From positions 1 to 42,891 of the forward strand of contig JBBSBR010000007.1 in the NCBI GenBank assembly GCA_038251135.1: a DNA stretch of 42,891 nt. The letters run 5' to 3'. The translations under genes and the position numbers were made by a program. The notes under the pieces are model-generated. The model worked only from the letters and a program-made list of their open reading frames with translations. It was not told the DNA's origin and did not search any database. The stretch comes from JBBSBR01 sp038251135. GTDB taxonomy: Bacteria > Patescibacteriota > Saccharimonadia > UBA4664. Shown one piece after another: positions 16,334 through 23,751 of the stretch. Within the stretch, counting starts at the first letter, position 1, and the number at the start of each line of letters is the position of its first letter.

Positions 16334-16784
16334 GCGTTATGGCAATGCCCAGGGCATCGGCCGCATCGTCGGGGCGTGGTATTTCAGTTAACCCCAGGAG
16401 TACCCGTACCATCTCCTGTATCTGCGGCTTCTTGGCGCCGCCATAGCCCGTCACAGCCTGTTTGATCTGCATAGGGGTATATTCGGCGGGATTTAGTCCG
16501 GCTTCGGCCAGAGTGAGCAGTATGACTCCCCTGGCTTGCCCTACGCTTATGGCCGTCGTCACGTTCGTCGCAAAATACAGTAGCTCCACAGCAGCTTGAT
16601 CCGGCTTCGTATCGGCAATGATCTGTGTTAGCTCTCGGTGAATCGTAATGAGCCGCTCCGGCATCGGAGTATTCGGGGTGGTAGTAATAACACCGGCATC
16701 AACTAGCTTATACTTACCATTTATATGGTCAATCACACCGAATCCGGTCGTGGCGGTGCCGGGATCGACACCGAGTATACGCAC
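16296..16784 (-). CDS. ruvC: RuvC, Holliday junction resolvase
   Basis: A 162-aa RNase H-fold nuclease of normal length. Acidic catalytic residues are visible: Asp7 in GVDPGTATTGFGVI, Glu67 in AAVELLYF, and Asp140/Asp143 in RPDDAADALGIAITH. It cuts Holliday junctions symmetrically together with RuvAB. The start is GTG; its G is shared with the yebC stop (TAGTG), so translation is coupled to yebC, a common bacterial pairing. Confidence 0.96.
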   Translation of the reverse strand: MRILGVDPGTATTGFGVIDHINGKYKLVDAGVITTTPNTPMPERLITIHRELTQIIADTKPDQAAVELLYFATNVTTAISVGQARGVILLTLAEAGLNPAEYTPMQIKQAVTGYGGAKKPQIQEMVRVLLGLTEIPRPDDAADALGIAITHANQPVYDITKK

Positions 16785-17524
16785 TAAGCTAGACTTTCGA
16801 GAATTTCAGGAGCGATATCGAAATTGGTATAGGTATTGGTTACGTCATCCAGCTCGTCGAGGGCATCCATAAGCTTCATGATCTTGCCGGCCGTAGCGGC
16901 ATCGGCCACCACCACATGAGTATTTGGCTCAAAGCTGAGCTCGGCCTTCTGCACCTCGTAACCTGTCTCGGTAAGACTTTTGCGGACCTTGTCGAGCTCG
17001 TCATGCTTCGTATAGACGATGAGCTGGCTCTCGCTCTCCTCGACATCATCGGCGCCGGCCTCGATAGCAGCCATGGTAGCGGCATCGAGATCTTTGGCGT
17101 CGATAACGATCAATCCCTTTTGATCGAACTGATAGGCTACGGAGTTGGTCGTTCCCAAACTGCCACCATGCTTGCTAAAGGCAGCCCGCACATCGCTGGC
17201 GGTACGATTACGGTTATCCGTCGCCGTCTCCACGATCACGGCTACCCCGCCGGGTCCGTAGCCTTCATAAGTAACTTCTTCGAAAATCGTTCCGTCGCCC
17301 TGACCGGAACCGCGTTTGACGGCTCGTTCGATGTTGTTGTTGGGCACGCCGGACTTACGTGCGAGATCAATTGCCAGCCGCAGCTTGAAGTTCGTGGTGG
17401 GATCGGCGCCGCTGCGGGCCGCCACCGAGATAAGGTTGGCAAACTTTGTAAATGACGCGCCACGCCGCGCATCTTTGATGCCCTTCTGATGCTTGATTGA
17501 TGCCCATTTTGAGTGTCCCGACAT
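16784..17524 (-). CDS. yebC: YebC/PmpR-family protein
   Basis: A 246-aa protein of family length. The start MSGHSKWASIKHQKGIKDA is diagnostic, followed by the segment with GVPNNNIERAVKRGSGQ and an acidic C-terminal domain. Members bind DNA as transcription regulators or help ribosomes through difficult (for example proline-rich) stretches; which applies here cannot be read from sequence. GAGG lies 6 nt before the ATG and a TATAAT box 37 nt upstream. First gene of the yebC-ruvC unit. Confidence 0.96.
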   Translation of the reverse strand: MSGHSKWASIKHQKGIKDARRGASFTKFANLISVAARSGADPTTNFKLRLAIDLARKSGVPNNNIERAVKRGSGQGDGTIFEEVTYEGYGPGGVAVIVETATDNRNRTASDVRAAFSKHGGSLGTTNSVAYQFDQKGLIVIDAKDLDAATMAAIEAGADDVEESESQLIVYTKHDELDKVRKSLTETGYEVQKAELSFEPNTHVVVADAATAGKIMKLMDALDELDDVTNTYTNFDIAPEILESLA

Positions 17525-17561
17525 AGAGTGCCTCGAGTCAATTACTTAAGTCTTATCTGTA

Positions 17562-17567
17562 ATTATA
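17562..17567 (-). promoter_or_regulatory. -10 box of yebC-ruvC
   Basis: Minus-strand TATAAT just after the U-tract of the preceding terminator; the start would give a leader of about 30 nt containing the GAGG site. The -35 is weak. Confidence 0.5.
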
Positions 17568-17570
17568 ACA

Positions 17571-17602
17571 AAAAGAGCGCCCCGAACGAAAAGTTCAGGG
17601 CG
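17571..17602 (-). terminator. Intrinsic terminator after comEC and the 98-aa gene
   Basis: A nine-bp stem with one mismatch (17578-17587 with 17593-17602) followed on the minus strand by a T5 tract. The stem overlaps the last codons of the 98-aa gene. Confidence 0.75.
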
Positions 17603-17891
17603 ATACAGTGGCCTTTAGGCTTGGGTGGCGCCCACGGTGGAAGCGAATCCAAATACGCATTTCGTCTTCAAGCCTCTTCCGCTCCGACCGGCTGTAATTC
17701 TCGAGTTGGGCAAGGTGCTCGGCCCTGTTGGCGCTGTCGACTGCTTCGTTGTTGGTAAAGGCGGGCCAGGCAGGCACTGGCTTTCGGGGTGAGTGAAAAT
17801 TTGGCAGCGGCTGAATTTTACCGCCAAAATCACCAATCCTTCCAATTCCATACAGCACGTATTTCAGTCCGGGTGACAGTTCAATCCACAT
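17595..17891 (-). CDS. 98-aa unknown protein downstream of comEC
   Basis: A small basic protein, MWIELSPGLKYVLYGIGRIG at the start, a Pro-rich middle and a charged helical C-terminus (QLENYSRSERKRLEDEMRIW). No strong membrane segment or signal; not recognised. I prefer ATG 17891 over TTG 17918 because GGGG lies at SD distance. It starts 29 nt after comEC and its end is inside the terminator stem, so it is the last gene of the comEC unit. Confidence 0.5.
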   Translation of the reverse strand: MWIELSPGLKYVLYGIGRIGDFGGKIQPLPNFHSPRKPVPAWPAFTNNEAVDSANRAEHLAQLENYSRSERKRLEDEMRIWIRFHRGRHPSLKATVSP

Positions 17892-17920
17892 ATCTAACCC
17901 CGTTTCGACTGGAGGCAAGA

Positions 17921-19357
17921 TCAGACTGTAGTTATAGCAGACCGCACGGGCTCGAGCAAATGATCATTTAAGACGATTGCCCCGGCACGCTTGTTCCGGC
18001 GTGTCATAGCAATCAAGCCCGCCAATATCAAAACGTACATTCCGACCATGGTCTGGGCGTCGATCGAGAGCGGGCGCGAAGCCCACGGCATCCGAGCAAG
18101 CCAGTCCACGAGAGCCAATATAAAGCCCAGAACCAGCTGGGCCGGCCAGGCGAACCACCCGCAGAATGCGGGAATAAACATCCCGGCCAGACCCGCTGCG
18201 AAGCTCACCAGCATCGCCAACGGCACCAGCGGCAGAACCAGCAGATTGGAGAGCGGCGAGACGATCGAGAATTGACCGAAAATGAAGAGTATCAAAGGGA
18301 CCGTCATAATCTGAGCGGCAAATGACTCAATGAACAATTTGACCAGAATCGGCTTGGGATTACCGAGCCGCGCCTCAACGGCGGGAGCCAATACCATAAT
18401 GCCGAAGAAGGCCAAAAATGACAGCAGCCAACCCAGATCGGTCAGGTAGCCGGGGTTGAGGAGCGCCGTTACGGCGCCCGCGACCAAAATTAAGGCCACC
18501 GCCTCAAATCTGCGGCCGTAATAGTTCGCGAACAACGCCAGAACGGCGACCACGCTCGCGCGCACAATGCTCGCACTAGCACCGGCCACGACGAGGAAAC
18601 CGAAGATGAGCCAAAGCGATGACATAAGCGCGATTCCGCGGCCAAGGCGTTCGAGCAGACGCTGGGCGGCCACGATGAGAATGGTGAGGTTATAGCCGGA
18701 GACGGCCACCAAGTGGCTTAAGCCGACGAGCGTGAGCTGTGTCTGCAGATCCTTCGGAATCAACGCCCTGACGCCGACGAGCAAACCGAGGCCAAACGAT
18801 GCCAACGGCTCAGGCAGCGCAGTCTTCATGCCGGCAAAGAAGCTCTGGCGCCGAAGTTCAAGCCATGATTGGTCGGCCGCGATTACCGTCAGCTTCGGGT
18901 AGCCCAATTCAGCCGCCGCCGTACCGTAGCCGGGCTTCAAGGTGCCGCTCACCGCCATTAGAAAGCCCCGTTGAACGCGAACCGGATAACTAAATATAGT
19001 TATTTCGCCCGGAATATGCCGACCCTCCGCGTCACGGAGTTCCCCAAGCTTAAAGGACGTATATTTGGCGTTGCCGCCGGACGGATCGTCGGTAATTATC
19101 CCCTGCCAAGCAACTTTTTGGCCGATATAATGCTGGAGATCATATTGTTGCGCCATGTAAGCATCATGGCGCAACAGACCGATCGCCGCCCCGAGTACCG
19201 CCAACCCGATCACAAGAAACCTGGAGCGCCAGGAGAGTACCGCGAGCACTAGGATTGGAAGCAAGAACCAAGTACTCATCGACACGCCGAAATCGGCCAG
19301 TGCCAAGCCGGCGATTATCGAACCGAAAAAACTGGATATAAGGGTGGTTCGACGCAA
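17921..19357 (-). CDS. comEC: ComEC/Rec2-like DNA-uptake channel lacking the nuclease domain
   Basis: A 478-aa polytopic membrane protein. After two or three N-terminal helices comes an OB-like extracytoplasmic region (about 75-165; VAWQGIITDDPSG), then the competence domain with LGLLVGVRALIPKDL and LVGLSHLVAVSGYNLTILI, the most conserved ComEC stretch. Family knowledge: it conducts single-stranded DNA across the membrane. The protein ends after the last helices, so the C-terminal metallo-beta-lactamase domain of long ComEC proteins is absent. The TTG start lies directly after an 8-bp hairpin; Met27 is an alternative. Type IV pilus genes in the same window fit a transformation pathway. Confidence 0.9.
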   Translation of the reverse strand: MRRTTLISSFFGSIIAGLALADFGVSMSTWFLLPILVLAVLSWRSRFLVIGLAVLGAAIGLLRHDAYMAQQYDLQHYIGQKVAWQGIITDDPSGGNAKYTSFKLGELRDAEGRHIPGEITIFSYPVRVQRGFLMAVSGTLKPGYGTAAAELGYPKLTVIAADQSWLELRRQSFFAGMKTALPEPLASFGLGLLVGVRALIPKDLQTQLTLVGLSHLVAVSGYNLTILIVAAQRLLERLGRGIALMSSLWLIFGFLVVAGASASIVRASVVAVLALFANYYGRRFEAVALILVAGAVTALLNPGYLTDLGWLLSFLAFFGIMVLAPAVEARLGNPKPILVKLFIESFAAQIMTVPLILFIFGQFSIVSPLSNLLVLPLVPLAMLVSFAAGLAGMFIPAFCGWFAWPAQLVLGFILALVDWLARMPWASRPLSIDAQTMVGMYVLILAGLIAMTRRNKRAGAIVLNDHLLEPVRSAITTV

Positions 19358-19380
19358 AACGAGGGCATTCTACCCTCGTT
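19358..19380. promoter_or_regulatory. Hairpin abutting the comEC start
   Basis: A perfect 8-bp stem (19358-19365 with 19373-19380) whose minus-strand end runs into the TTG start codon. It could restrict initiation or be a relic terminator. A TAGAAT -10-like box lies in its loop, 9 nt before the TTG. Confidence 0.35.
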
Positions 19381-19547
19381 AATAATTGAAGCCTAGTGTA
19401 ACACAGGCGAGTCCTGTTCGTTAGCGGCAAATGTATTTGGTTTACCGCCACTGGCAATTACTCGCCGAAAATCCTACCCCAAGTCAATAAAGTCTCCCGT
19501 AGATATCTAAGCCGATTATTACGCTTGAATAGGTCGGGGCAACGGCA

Positions 19548-19553
19548 TACAGT
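19548..19553 (+). promoter_or_regulatory. Possible -10 box of the trehalase gene
   Basis: TACAGT ends 8 nt before the ATG at 19562, and no SD is present, matching the leaderless spacing seen elsewhere. Weaker than the other examples. Confidence 0.3.
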
Positions 19554-19561
19554 TAGTGGTA

Positions 19562-20803
19562 ATGGTTCTCAAGCTTCCCACACTTACCAAGTCGGCTTAT
19601 ACGCTCAATCCGGAGAGTCTCGGCACCGCTACGGCACACATCGCCGAACAGTGGAAGGTTTTGCATAAATACACACCGCACGATACCGGAACCTTAATCG
19701 GCCTTCCCTACCCGTATATCGTACCTGCAGCCGACGGATTAAATTTTACCTTCAAAGAGCAGTACTATTGGGACAGTTACTTTACGGCCGTCGGATACCG
19801 GTCCGATGATGAACAGGCTATGGTCGAGGGGATGCTCGAAAACCTGCTGGTTTTGCTGCAACGCTTCGGTATGATCCCGAATGCCAGCCGGATGTACTTT
19901 ACGAGCCGCTCGCAGCCGCCGATTCTGACCAGCTACATTTTCTACGTATACGACCGGTACGGTAAATCCAAACAATGGATTAAAAGTCATATCAAACAAG
20001 CCGAGCAGGAGTACCGTGAAGTTTGGATGAGTGCTGTCCACCCTCACTGGCACAACATCGACGGCCTAAACCGTTACTACGACATCAATGCGCTGCACGA
20101 CTTGGCCGAAGCAGAAAGCGGATGGGATATGACGCCGCGTTTTGAACGAAAATGCCTCGACTACTACGCCATCGACCTAAACTCGCTGCTGTACAAGTAC
20201 GAAACTGATTTTGCGAGGGCGTCCAAAATACTGGGCGATGAGCAGGGTTCCAGCAAATGGATACGGGCTGCGGAGGAACGCAAAAAACGTGTCGATGAGC
20301 TGATGTGGAGCCGAACTAAAGGCATGTATTTTGATTATAATTTTGCCAAAGGTGAACGCGGCACTACGTGGTCGCTAGCCGCCTACTATGCGTTGTGGTC
20401 CGGCATGGCGAGTCCCGAGCAAGCCGCCGCACTGGTGAAAAACCTAAGCAAGTTTCAGCAGCCCGGCGGACTCAGTACCACTACCCGGCCAATTATCGAC
20501 ATGAGCATTTTTGGTTCGGTAAAGACTCAATGGGGGTTCCCGAACGGCTGGGCGCCGCTGCATTACATTGTAACGGAGGGGCTTGAGCGCTACGGTTACC
20601 GCGATAAGGCTCAATCCGTAGCACTCAAATGGCTGGCCACCAACGTGCGCTGGTATGAAAAGCACGGGGTATTTTTGGAAAAGTATAATGTGGTAAATGT
20701 CGAAAAACGGCCGCTGGAAGGCGTATATCCGAGTCAAACCGGCTTCGGTTGGACTAATGCAGTGTTTACGGTTTTTGCAGAAAAATACGCAAGGATCGAA
20801 TAA
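19562..20803 (+). CDS. GH37 trehalase-like enzyme
   Basis: A 413-aa protein of the trehalase family (GH37) without a signal peptide, so cytoplasmic. It has FKEQYYWDSYFT near residue 65 (compare the family ExYxWDxY), later a DLNSLLYKYE segment, and QWGFPNGWAP at 323-332, which fits trehalase signature 2. Reaction: trehalose plus water to two glucose. Members are usually 480-560 aa, so this is compact. I prefer ATG 19562 over GTG 19556. A related neutral glucosidase activity cannot be excluded. It stands alone, divergent from comEC. Confidence 0.85.
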   Translation: MVLKLPTLTKSAYTLNPESLGTATAHIAEQWKVLHKYTPHDTGTLIGLPYPYIVPAADGLNFTFKEQYYWDSYFTAVGYRSDDEQAMVEGMLENLLVLLQRFGMIPNASRMYFTSRSQPPILTSYIFYVYDRYGKSKQWIKSHIKQAEQEYREVWMSAVHPHWHNIDGLNRYYDINALHDLAEAESGWDMTPRFERKCLDYYAIDLNSLLYKYETDFARASKILGDEQGSSKWIRAAEERKKRVDELMWSRTKGMYFDYNFAKGERGTTWSLAAYYALWSGMASPEQAAALVKNLSKFQQPGGLSTTTRPIIDMSIFGSVKTQWGFPNGWAPLHYIVTEGLERYGYRDKAQSVALKWLATNVRWYEKHGVFLEKYNVVNVEKRPLEGVYPSQTGFGWTNAVFTVFAEKYARIE

Positions 20804-20866
20804 GGGGCTGGGGGCGACGTAGCGTAGGGGCATCGTAAAAGCTACTGCAACTGAAGTAATATCAGC

Positions 20867-21271
20867 TCAATGCTCGATATATTCCGTTTTGTTTTGATAC
20901 GGATTATAGATACTAACTATTTTTCTGCCACCCGTTTTGCTTAACTCTTTGGCTACGCTGATTGCCTCGTTCTTTCTGTACCTAAACATATTTATGTCTA
21001 TGTAGACTTTATTTGTACTGGGATTAACCCACGTACCAAACACCGTATCCTTTTCAAGTACGCGGTATTGGTTGTTGTAGATGAACCTAAAGAGGGATTG
21101 CGTTAAGGCTGCTTCGCTAACAATTTCGGTGAGGTCAGGATATTTGGGAAAGTACCAATAATCCTCAGGCTCTACGAAAGAGAGTGTCCTAAAATCATAG
21201 GTCGCCCCTCCATCATTAGCGGTTTTGGCAACTATCTCAGGAATAATCTTTTGAACTAGCTTCAAGTCCAT
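20867..21271 (-). CDS. 134-aa unknown protein beside tRNA-Lys, AT-rich
   Basis: A small soluble protein, MDLKLVQKIIPEIVAKTAND at the start, Tyr/Phe-rich middle (EPEDYWYFPKYPDL) and a basic C-terminus. Not recognised. An in-frame extension to 21352 runs into tRNA-Lys and is rejected. Base composition is clearly richer in A/T than neighbouring genes, and codons such as TTT, ATA and AAA are frequent. It sits between a terminator and the trehalase gene; no SD is obvious. Possible recent transfer. Confidence 0.55.
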   Translation of the reverse strand: MDLKLVQKIIPEIVAKTANDGGATYDFRTLSFVEPEDYWYFPKYPDLTEIVSEAALTQSLFRFIYNNQYRVLEKDTVFGTWVNPSTNKVYIDINMFRYRKNEAISVAKELSKTGGRKIVSIYNPYQNKTEYIEH

Positions 21272-21285
21272 AAGAACATAATAAC

Positions 21286-21309
21286 AAAAACGACCCAGAG
21301 GTCGTTTTT
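21286..21309. terminator. Terminator downstream of tRNA-Lys
   Basis: A perfect 10-bp stem (21286-21295 with 21300-21309), loop CAGA, with A5/T5 ends so it can work in both directions. It terminates tRNA-Lys on the minus strand, 14 nt before the orphan gene. Confidence 0.85.
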
Positions 21310-21319
21310 GGATAAGGAC

Positions 21320-21396
21320 TGGAGGGCCCACTGGGACTCGAACCCAGGACACGTTGCTTAAAAGGCAACTGCTCTAACCAACTGAGCTATGGGCCC
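21320..21396 (-). tRNA. tRNA-Lys (anticodon TTT)
   Basis: A full cloverleaf on the minus strand: acceptor GGGCCCA/TGGGCCC, D-arm GCTCAGTTGGTTAGAGC, anticodon stem GTTGC/GCAAC with loop CTTTTAA, T-arm CTGGG TTCGAGT CCCAG, and encoded CCA. The discriminator base reads T rather than the A usual for bacterial tRNA-Lys. Confidence 0.95.
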
Positions 21397-21421
21397 ATAA
21401 TCCGTTGAGTTGAACCGCCCT

Positions 21422-21450
21422 ATCATAGCGGATTTCGGCCGCAGGGACAA
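21422..21450 (-). promoter_or_regulatory. Promoter of tRNA-Lys
   Basis: Minus strand TTGTCC (21445-21450), 17-bp spacer, TATGAT (21422-21427), 25 nt before the tRNA. Confidence 0.5.
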
Positions 21451-21466
21451 TCCTCATGGCTTCTTG

Positions 21467-21472
21467 TATAAT
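21467..21472 (+). promoter_or_regulatory. -10 box of the zinc-ribbon gene
   Basis: TATAAT, 34 nt before the GTG start, giving a short leader with a perfect AGGAGGT. -35 not clear. Confidence 0.5.
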
Positions 21473-21506
21473 CCTGCTACGGCGTACATCTACCCTAGGA
21501 GGTACC

Positions 21507-21914
21507 GTGGCAACCGATCCGAAACAACTGTTCGGTCGAGTGGCTACGCTCCTGCGGGCCGCCGACACGATGGCAGCGGAGATCGTCAGCCGCCAATTAA
21601 TCGAAGCCTTCGTCCGTAATCTCGAACCCGACACGCCGTTGGCCCTTGCGGCCGCTGCCTATCTTTCGGCGACCGGCCTTCGGGAGAGGCTGGTAACTGC
21701 TGAAGCCATGGCCGACGAAGTAGAGAGTTTAGTCGACCAATGCTTCAGCGGGTATTACTACCTTGATGCTCGAAGCGGTCCGGCCGATGCCCTGCTCGAC
21801 TACCGCAATCCGAGCGGCCGTAAATGCGGCAACTGCGGACGTCCCGAGGCGCACTTCTGGTTCAACGGTCAGGAGATCTGTACCAAGTGCTTCATCGATC
21901 ACCTGCCCGACTAG
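21507..21914 (+). CDS. 135-aa unknown protein with C-terminal zinc ribbon
   Basis: Starts at GTG 21507, chosen because AGGAGGT (21497-21503) is just upstream; upstream in-frame codons would place the SD inside the gene. The N-terminal 90 residues are helical and Ala-rich (LFGRVATLLRAADTMAAEIV). The C-terminus has CGNCGRPEAHFW...EICTKC, two CxxC pairs about 14 residues apart, a likely zinc ribbon. Function unknown; small size and zinc ribbon suggest nucleic-acid or protein contacts. Single-gene unit with its own promoter and terminator. Confidence 0.65.
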   Translation: MATDPKQLFGRVATLLRAADTMAAEIVSRQLIEAFVRNLEPDTPLALAAAAYLSATGLRERLVTAEAMADEVESLVDQCFSGYYYLDARSGPADALLDYRNPSGRKCGNCGRPEAHFWFNGQEICTKCFIDHLPD

Positions 21915-21934
21915 GGGTTGGCTCTGCCAACCCC
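21914..21934. terminator. Bidirectional terminator
   Basis: A perfect 9-bp stem GGGGTTGGC/GCCAACCCC with a TCT loop, starting at the last base of the zinc-ribbon gene stop and lying before the convergent membrane-protein gene. Confidence 0.8.
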
Positions 21935-21944
21935 TTAATCTTAC

Positions 21945-22430
21945 CTAGTGCTTCTTCTGTTTTTCCTTCAGCAGACCAAGGAGGAAGGCTACCACCGGCA
22001 AGAGGCCGAGCAGCCACAAATGATAGGTCTGCAGAATCATGGCTATGAACGAATCACCATCAATCGTAGAGAGCTGACTGGTCGGCAATAATCTTAAGGC
22101 GCTCGAGATAATCAGAGCAGCCGTCAGGATCCCGACGATAATATTGGCGATCGCTGCGCCCTTGTCGCTGTGGCCGCGGCCATGGTGCTGCCGCGCGAAA
22201 CCAAAGATAAGGATTGGTAGACCAAGCAAAACTAAGCTCACTTGGTCAAGGGTCAAAAACCCAACCAACGGCGCAACGATCGAACTGAACTGCTCCGCCA
22301 ACACAATGCCTACGTATACGCTCAGGATGAAGAGCCGCAGTCGATGCTTTCCGGCCACAAGTCCGTAGACCCCGCCCAGGACGAGAATAGTTATAATCAG
22401 TAAATTGGGGTCGAGTACAGGCAGTTGCAT
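21945..22430 (-). CDS. Unknown membrane protein with about four helices
   Basis: A 161-aa hydrophobic protein. Predicted segments: about 10-26, 32-50, 55-78, 90-110 and 130-155. The first two helices flank GLVAGKHRLRLF, which recalls CvpA-like proteins with a glycine-rich turn and basic residues; similarity is only by eye. A TATACT box lies 21 nt before the ATG. It has its own promoter and terminator, so context gives no clue. Confidence 0.6.
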   Translation of the reverse strand: MQLPVLDPNLLIITILVLGGVYGLVAGKHRLRLFILSVYVGIVLAEQFSSIVAPLVGFLTLDQVSLVLLGLPILIFGFARQHHGRGHSDKGAAIANIIVGILTAALIISSALRLLPTSQLSTIDGDSFIAMILQTYHLWLLGLLPVVAFLLGLLKEKQKKH

Positions 22431-22500
22431 GGTACTTATGCTTACAGGCTAAGTATACTCGACTTACCCAAAACTCCCAATTACTCACTCTATGCCCAGC

Positions 22501-22550
22501 TGTCATTCCAGGCTTAATCCGGGATCTGATCTCATTGATCCTGAATCAAG
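22501..22550. repeat. REP-like fold-back repeat downstream of dnaJ
   Basis: Begins TGTCATTCCAGGCTTAATCC and ends GATCCTGAATCAAG. Arms CTTAATCCGGGATC and GATCCTGAATCAAG pair at 11 of 14 positions. Wording of this type (TGTCATTCC... and GATCCTGAATCAAG...) is familiar from short dispersed palindromic repeats of many bacteria. It may also terminate the dnaJ transcript. Confidence 0.5.
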
Positions 22551-22566
22551 TTAATACTAAAGGCAA

Positions 22567-23667
22567 TTAACGCTTAAAAAAGCCTTTTTTTCCTGAGTCA
22601 TGCTGAAATTCTTCCAACAGCTCGCGTTGACGGGCGCTGAGCTTGGTCGGCGTTTCGACAGTTACATGGACGATATGGTCGCCGCGGCTGCCGCTGCGCA
22701 AGATTGGTACACCGCGTCCGGAGAGTTTAAATGACTTGCCGCTTTGGGTTCCGGATGGAATTTTGAGCGTCACCGGACCGTCAACTGTCTCCACCGGTAT
22801 CTCGGTTCCGAGCGCCGCCTCGGCCATCGAGATAGTCGCCTCACCGTGAACTGTACTGCCATCGCGCTCAAAGCGGCGGTCCTGCTTCACCCGAATTTGA
22901 AGATAGAGATCACCCTTGGTGCCGCCTCCCTTAGGCGCAGCCCCCTTGCCGGTAAGCCGCATAGTAGCACCATTATCGACCCCGGCTGGAATCTTAACCT
23001 CGATCTTCTTCTGCCGACGCATCACGCCCGAGCCGTGACAAACGGTACACGGCGTCTCGGGAGTCTTGCCGACGCCGCCGCAGGTCGGACAGGTAACCGT
23101 TTGTTGAATCCCGCCCAAGATTGTTTGCTGTACGCGTGTTACCTGACCGTGGCCGTTGCAGGTCGTACAGGTTTTGGCTTTTTTGTGCTCGTCACCGGTA
23201 CCGGCGCAGTGTTCACAGGTGTCATCGAGACTGAGGTTAATCTCTTTCTCGGCCCCAAAGACTGCTTCCTTGAAATCGATAGTAATCGCCGTTTCCAGAT
23301 CCCGTCCGCGAGGCGGGCCGCTCTGACGTTGACCTCCGCCATGGCCGCCCATAAATTGGTTCAAAATATCGCTAAAATCGAATCCGGCGCCGTTGAAGTC
23401 GAATCCCCCGCCGTACTGCTGGCCGGCTCCGCCGCCGCCAAACGGGCTGCCCTGGGGACCGGCGTGACCAAACTGATCGTAGGCGGCCTTTTTCTGGGGG
23501 TCTTTGAGAACCTCATAAGCCTCACCGAGTTCCTTGAATGGCGCGTCGTCACCGCCGTGCTTGTCCGGGTGATGCTGCATGGCCAACTTACGATATGCGC
23601 GCTTAATCTCCTCCGCCGTGGCGGATTTGCTGACTCCTAAAACTTCATAATAATCGCGCTTTGCCAT
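22567..23667 (-). CDS. dnaJ: DnaJ, Hsp40 co-chaperone
   Basis: A 366-aa type I DnaJ. J domain with HPD in MQHHPDKHGG, Gly/Phe-rich linker (about 75-130), four zinc-binding CxxCxGxG repeats (CEHCAGTG, CTTCNGHG, CPTCGGVG, CTVCHGSG) and the C-terminal substrate-binding domains. It delivers unfolded proteins to DnaK and stimulates its ATPase. I start at MAKRDYYEVL (23667), the normal N-terminus, rather than upstream codons. No good SD; an 84-nt gap with a fold-back repeat separates it from dnaK. Confidence 0.97.
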   Translation of the reverse strand: MAKRDYYEVLGVSKSATAEEIKRAYRKLAMQHHPDKHGGDDAPFKELGEAYEVLKDPQKKAAYDQFGHAGPQGSPFGGGGAGQQYGGGFDFNGAGFDFSDILNQFMGGHGGGQRQSGPPRGRDLETAITIDFKEAVFGAEKEINLSLDDTCEHCAGTGDEHKKAKTCTTCNGHGQVTRVQQTILGGIQQTVTCPTCGGVGKTPETPCTVCHGSGVMRRQKKIEVKIPAGVDNGATMRLTGKGAAPKGGGTKGDLYLQIRVKQDRRFERDGSTVHGEATISMAEAALGTEIPVETVDGPVTLKIPSGTQSGKSFKLSGRGVPILRSGSRGDHIVHVTVETPTKLSARQRELLEEFQHDSGKKGFFKR

Positions 23668-23688
23668 ATGTTTTCTAGATGTTATCAC

Positions 23689-23746
23689 GGATGCTTCGAC
23701 GAGCTCAGCATGACATCTTCATCATGCCGGGCTCAGTCGAGGAATC
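23689..23746. repeat. Fold-back repeat between dnaK and dnaJ
   Basis: Two imperfect arms of about 25 nt: GATGCTTCGACGAGCTCAGC side and the reverse complement of GGGCTCAGTCGAGGAATC side, with a loop of about 8 nt. The phrases CATGCTGAGCTCGTCGAAGC and GATTCCTCGACTGAGCCC are a known style of dispersed bacterial repeat. It lies 5 nt past the dnaK stop, so it will form an mRNA hairpin in the operon. Confidence 0.65.
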
Positions 23747-23751
23747 TATGG

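Noticed and set aside
20804..20866. GTAGC/GCTAC repeat between trehalase and the orphan gene as a terminator
   Set aside because: Stem of five pairs with a long loop and no U-tract.
21272..21352. 27-residue N-terminal extension of the 134-aa gene
   Set aside because: It would be translated from tRNA-Lys sequence and its terminator.
22744..23640. 298-codon open frame on the plus strand across dnaJ
   Set aside because: Antisense to a certain dnaJ with all domains; its translation shows no family and has a biased composition.
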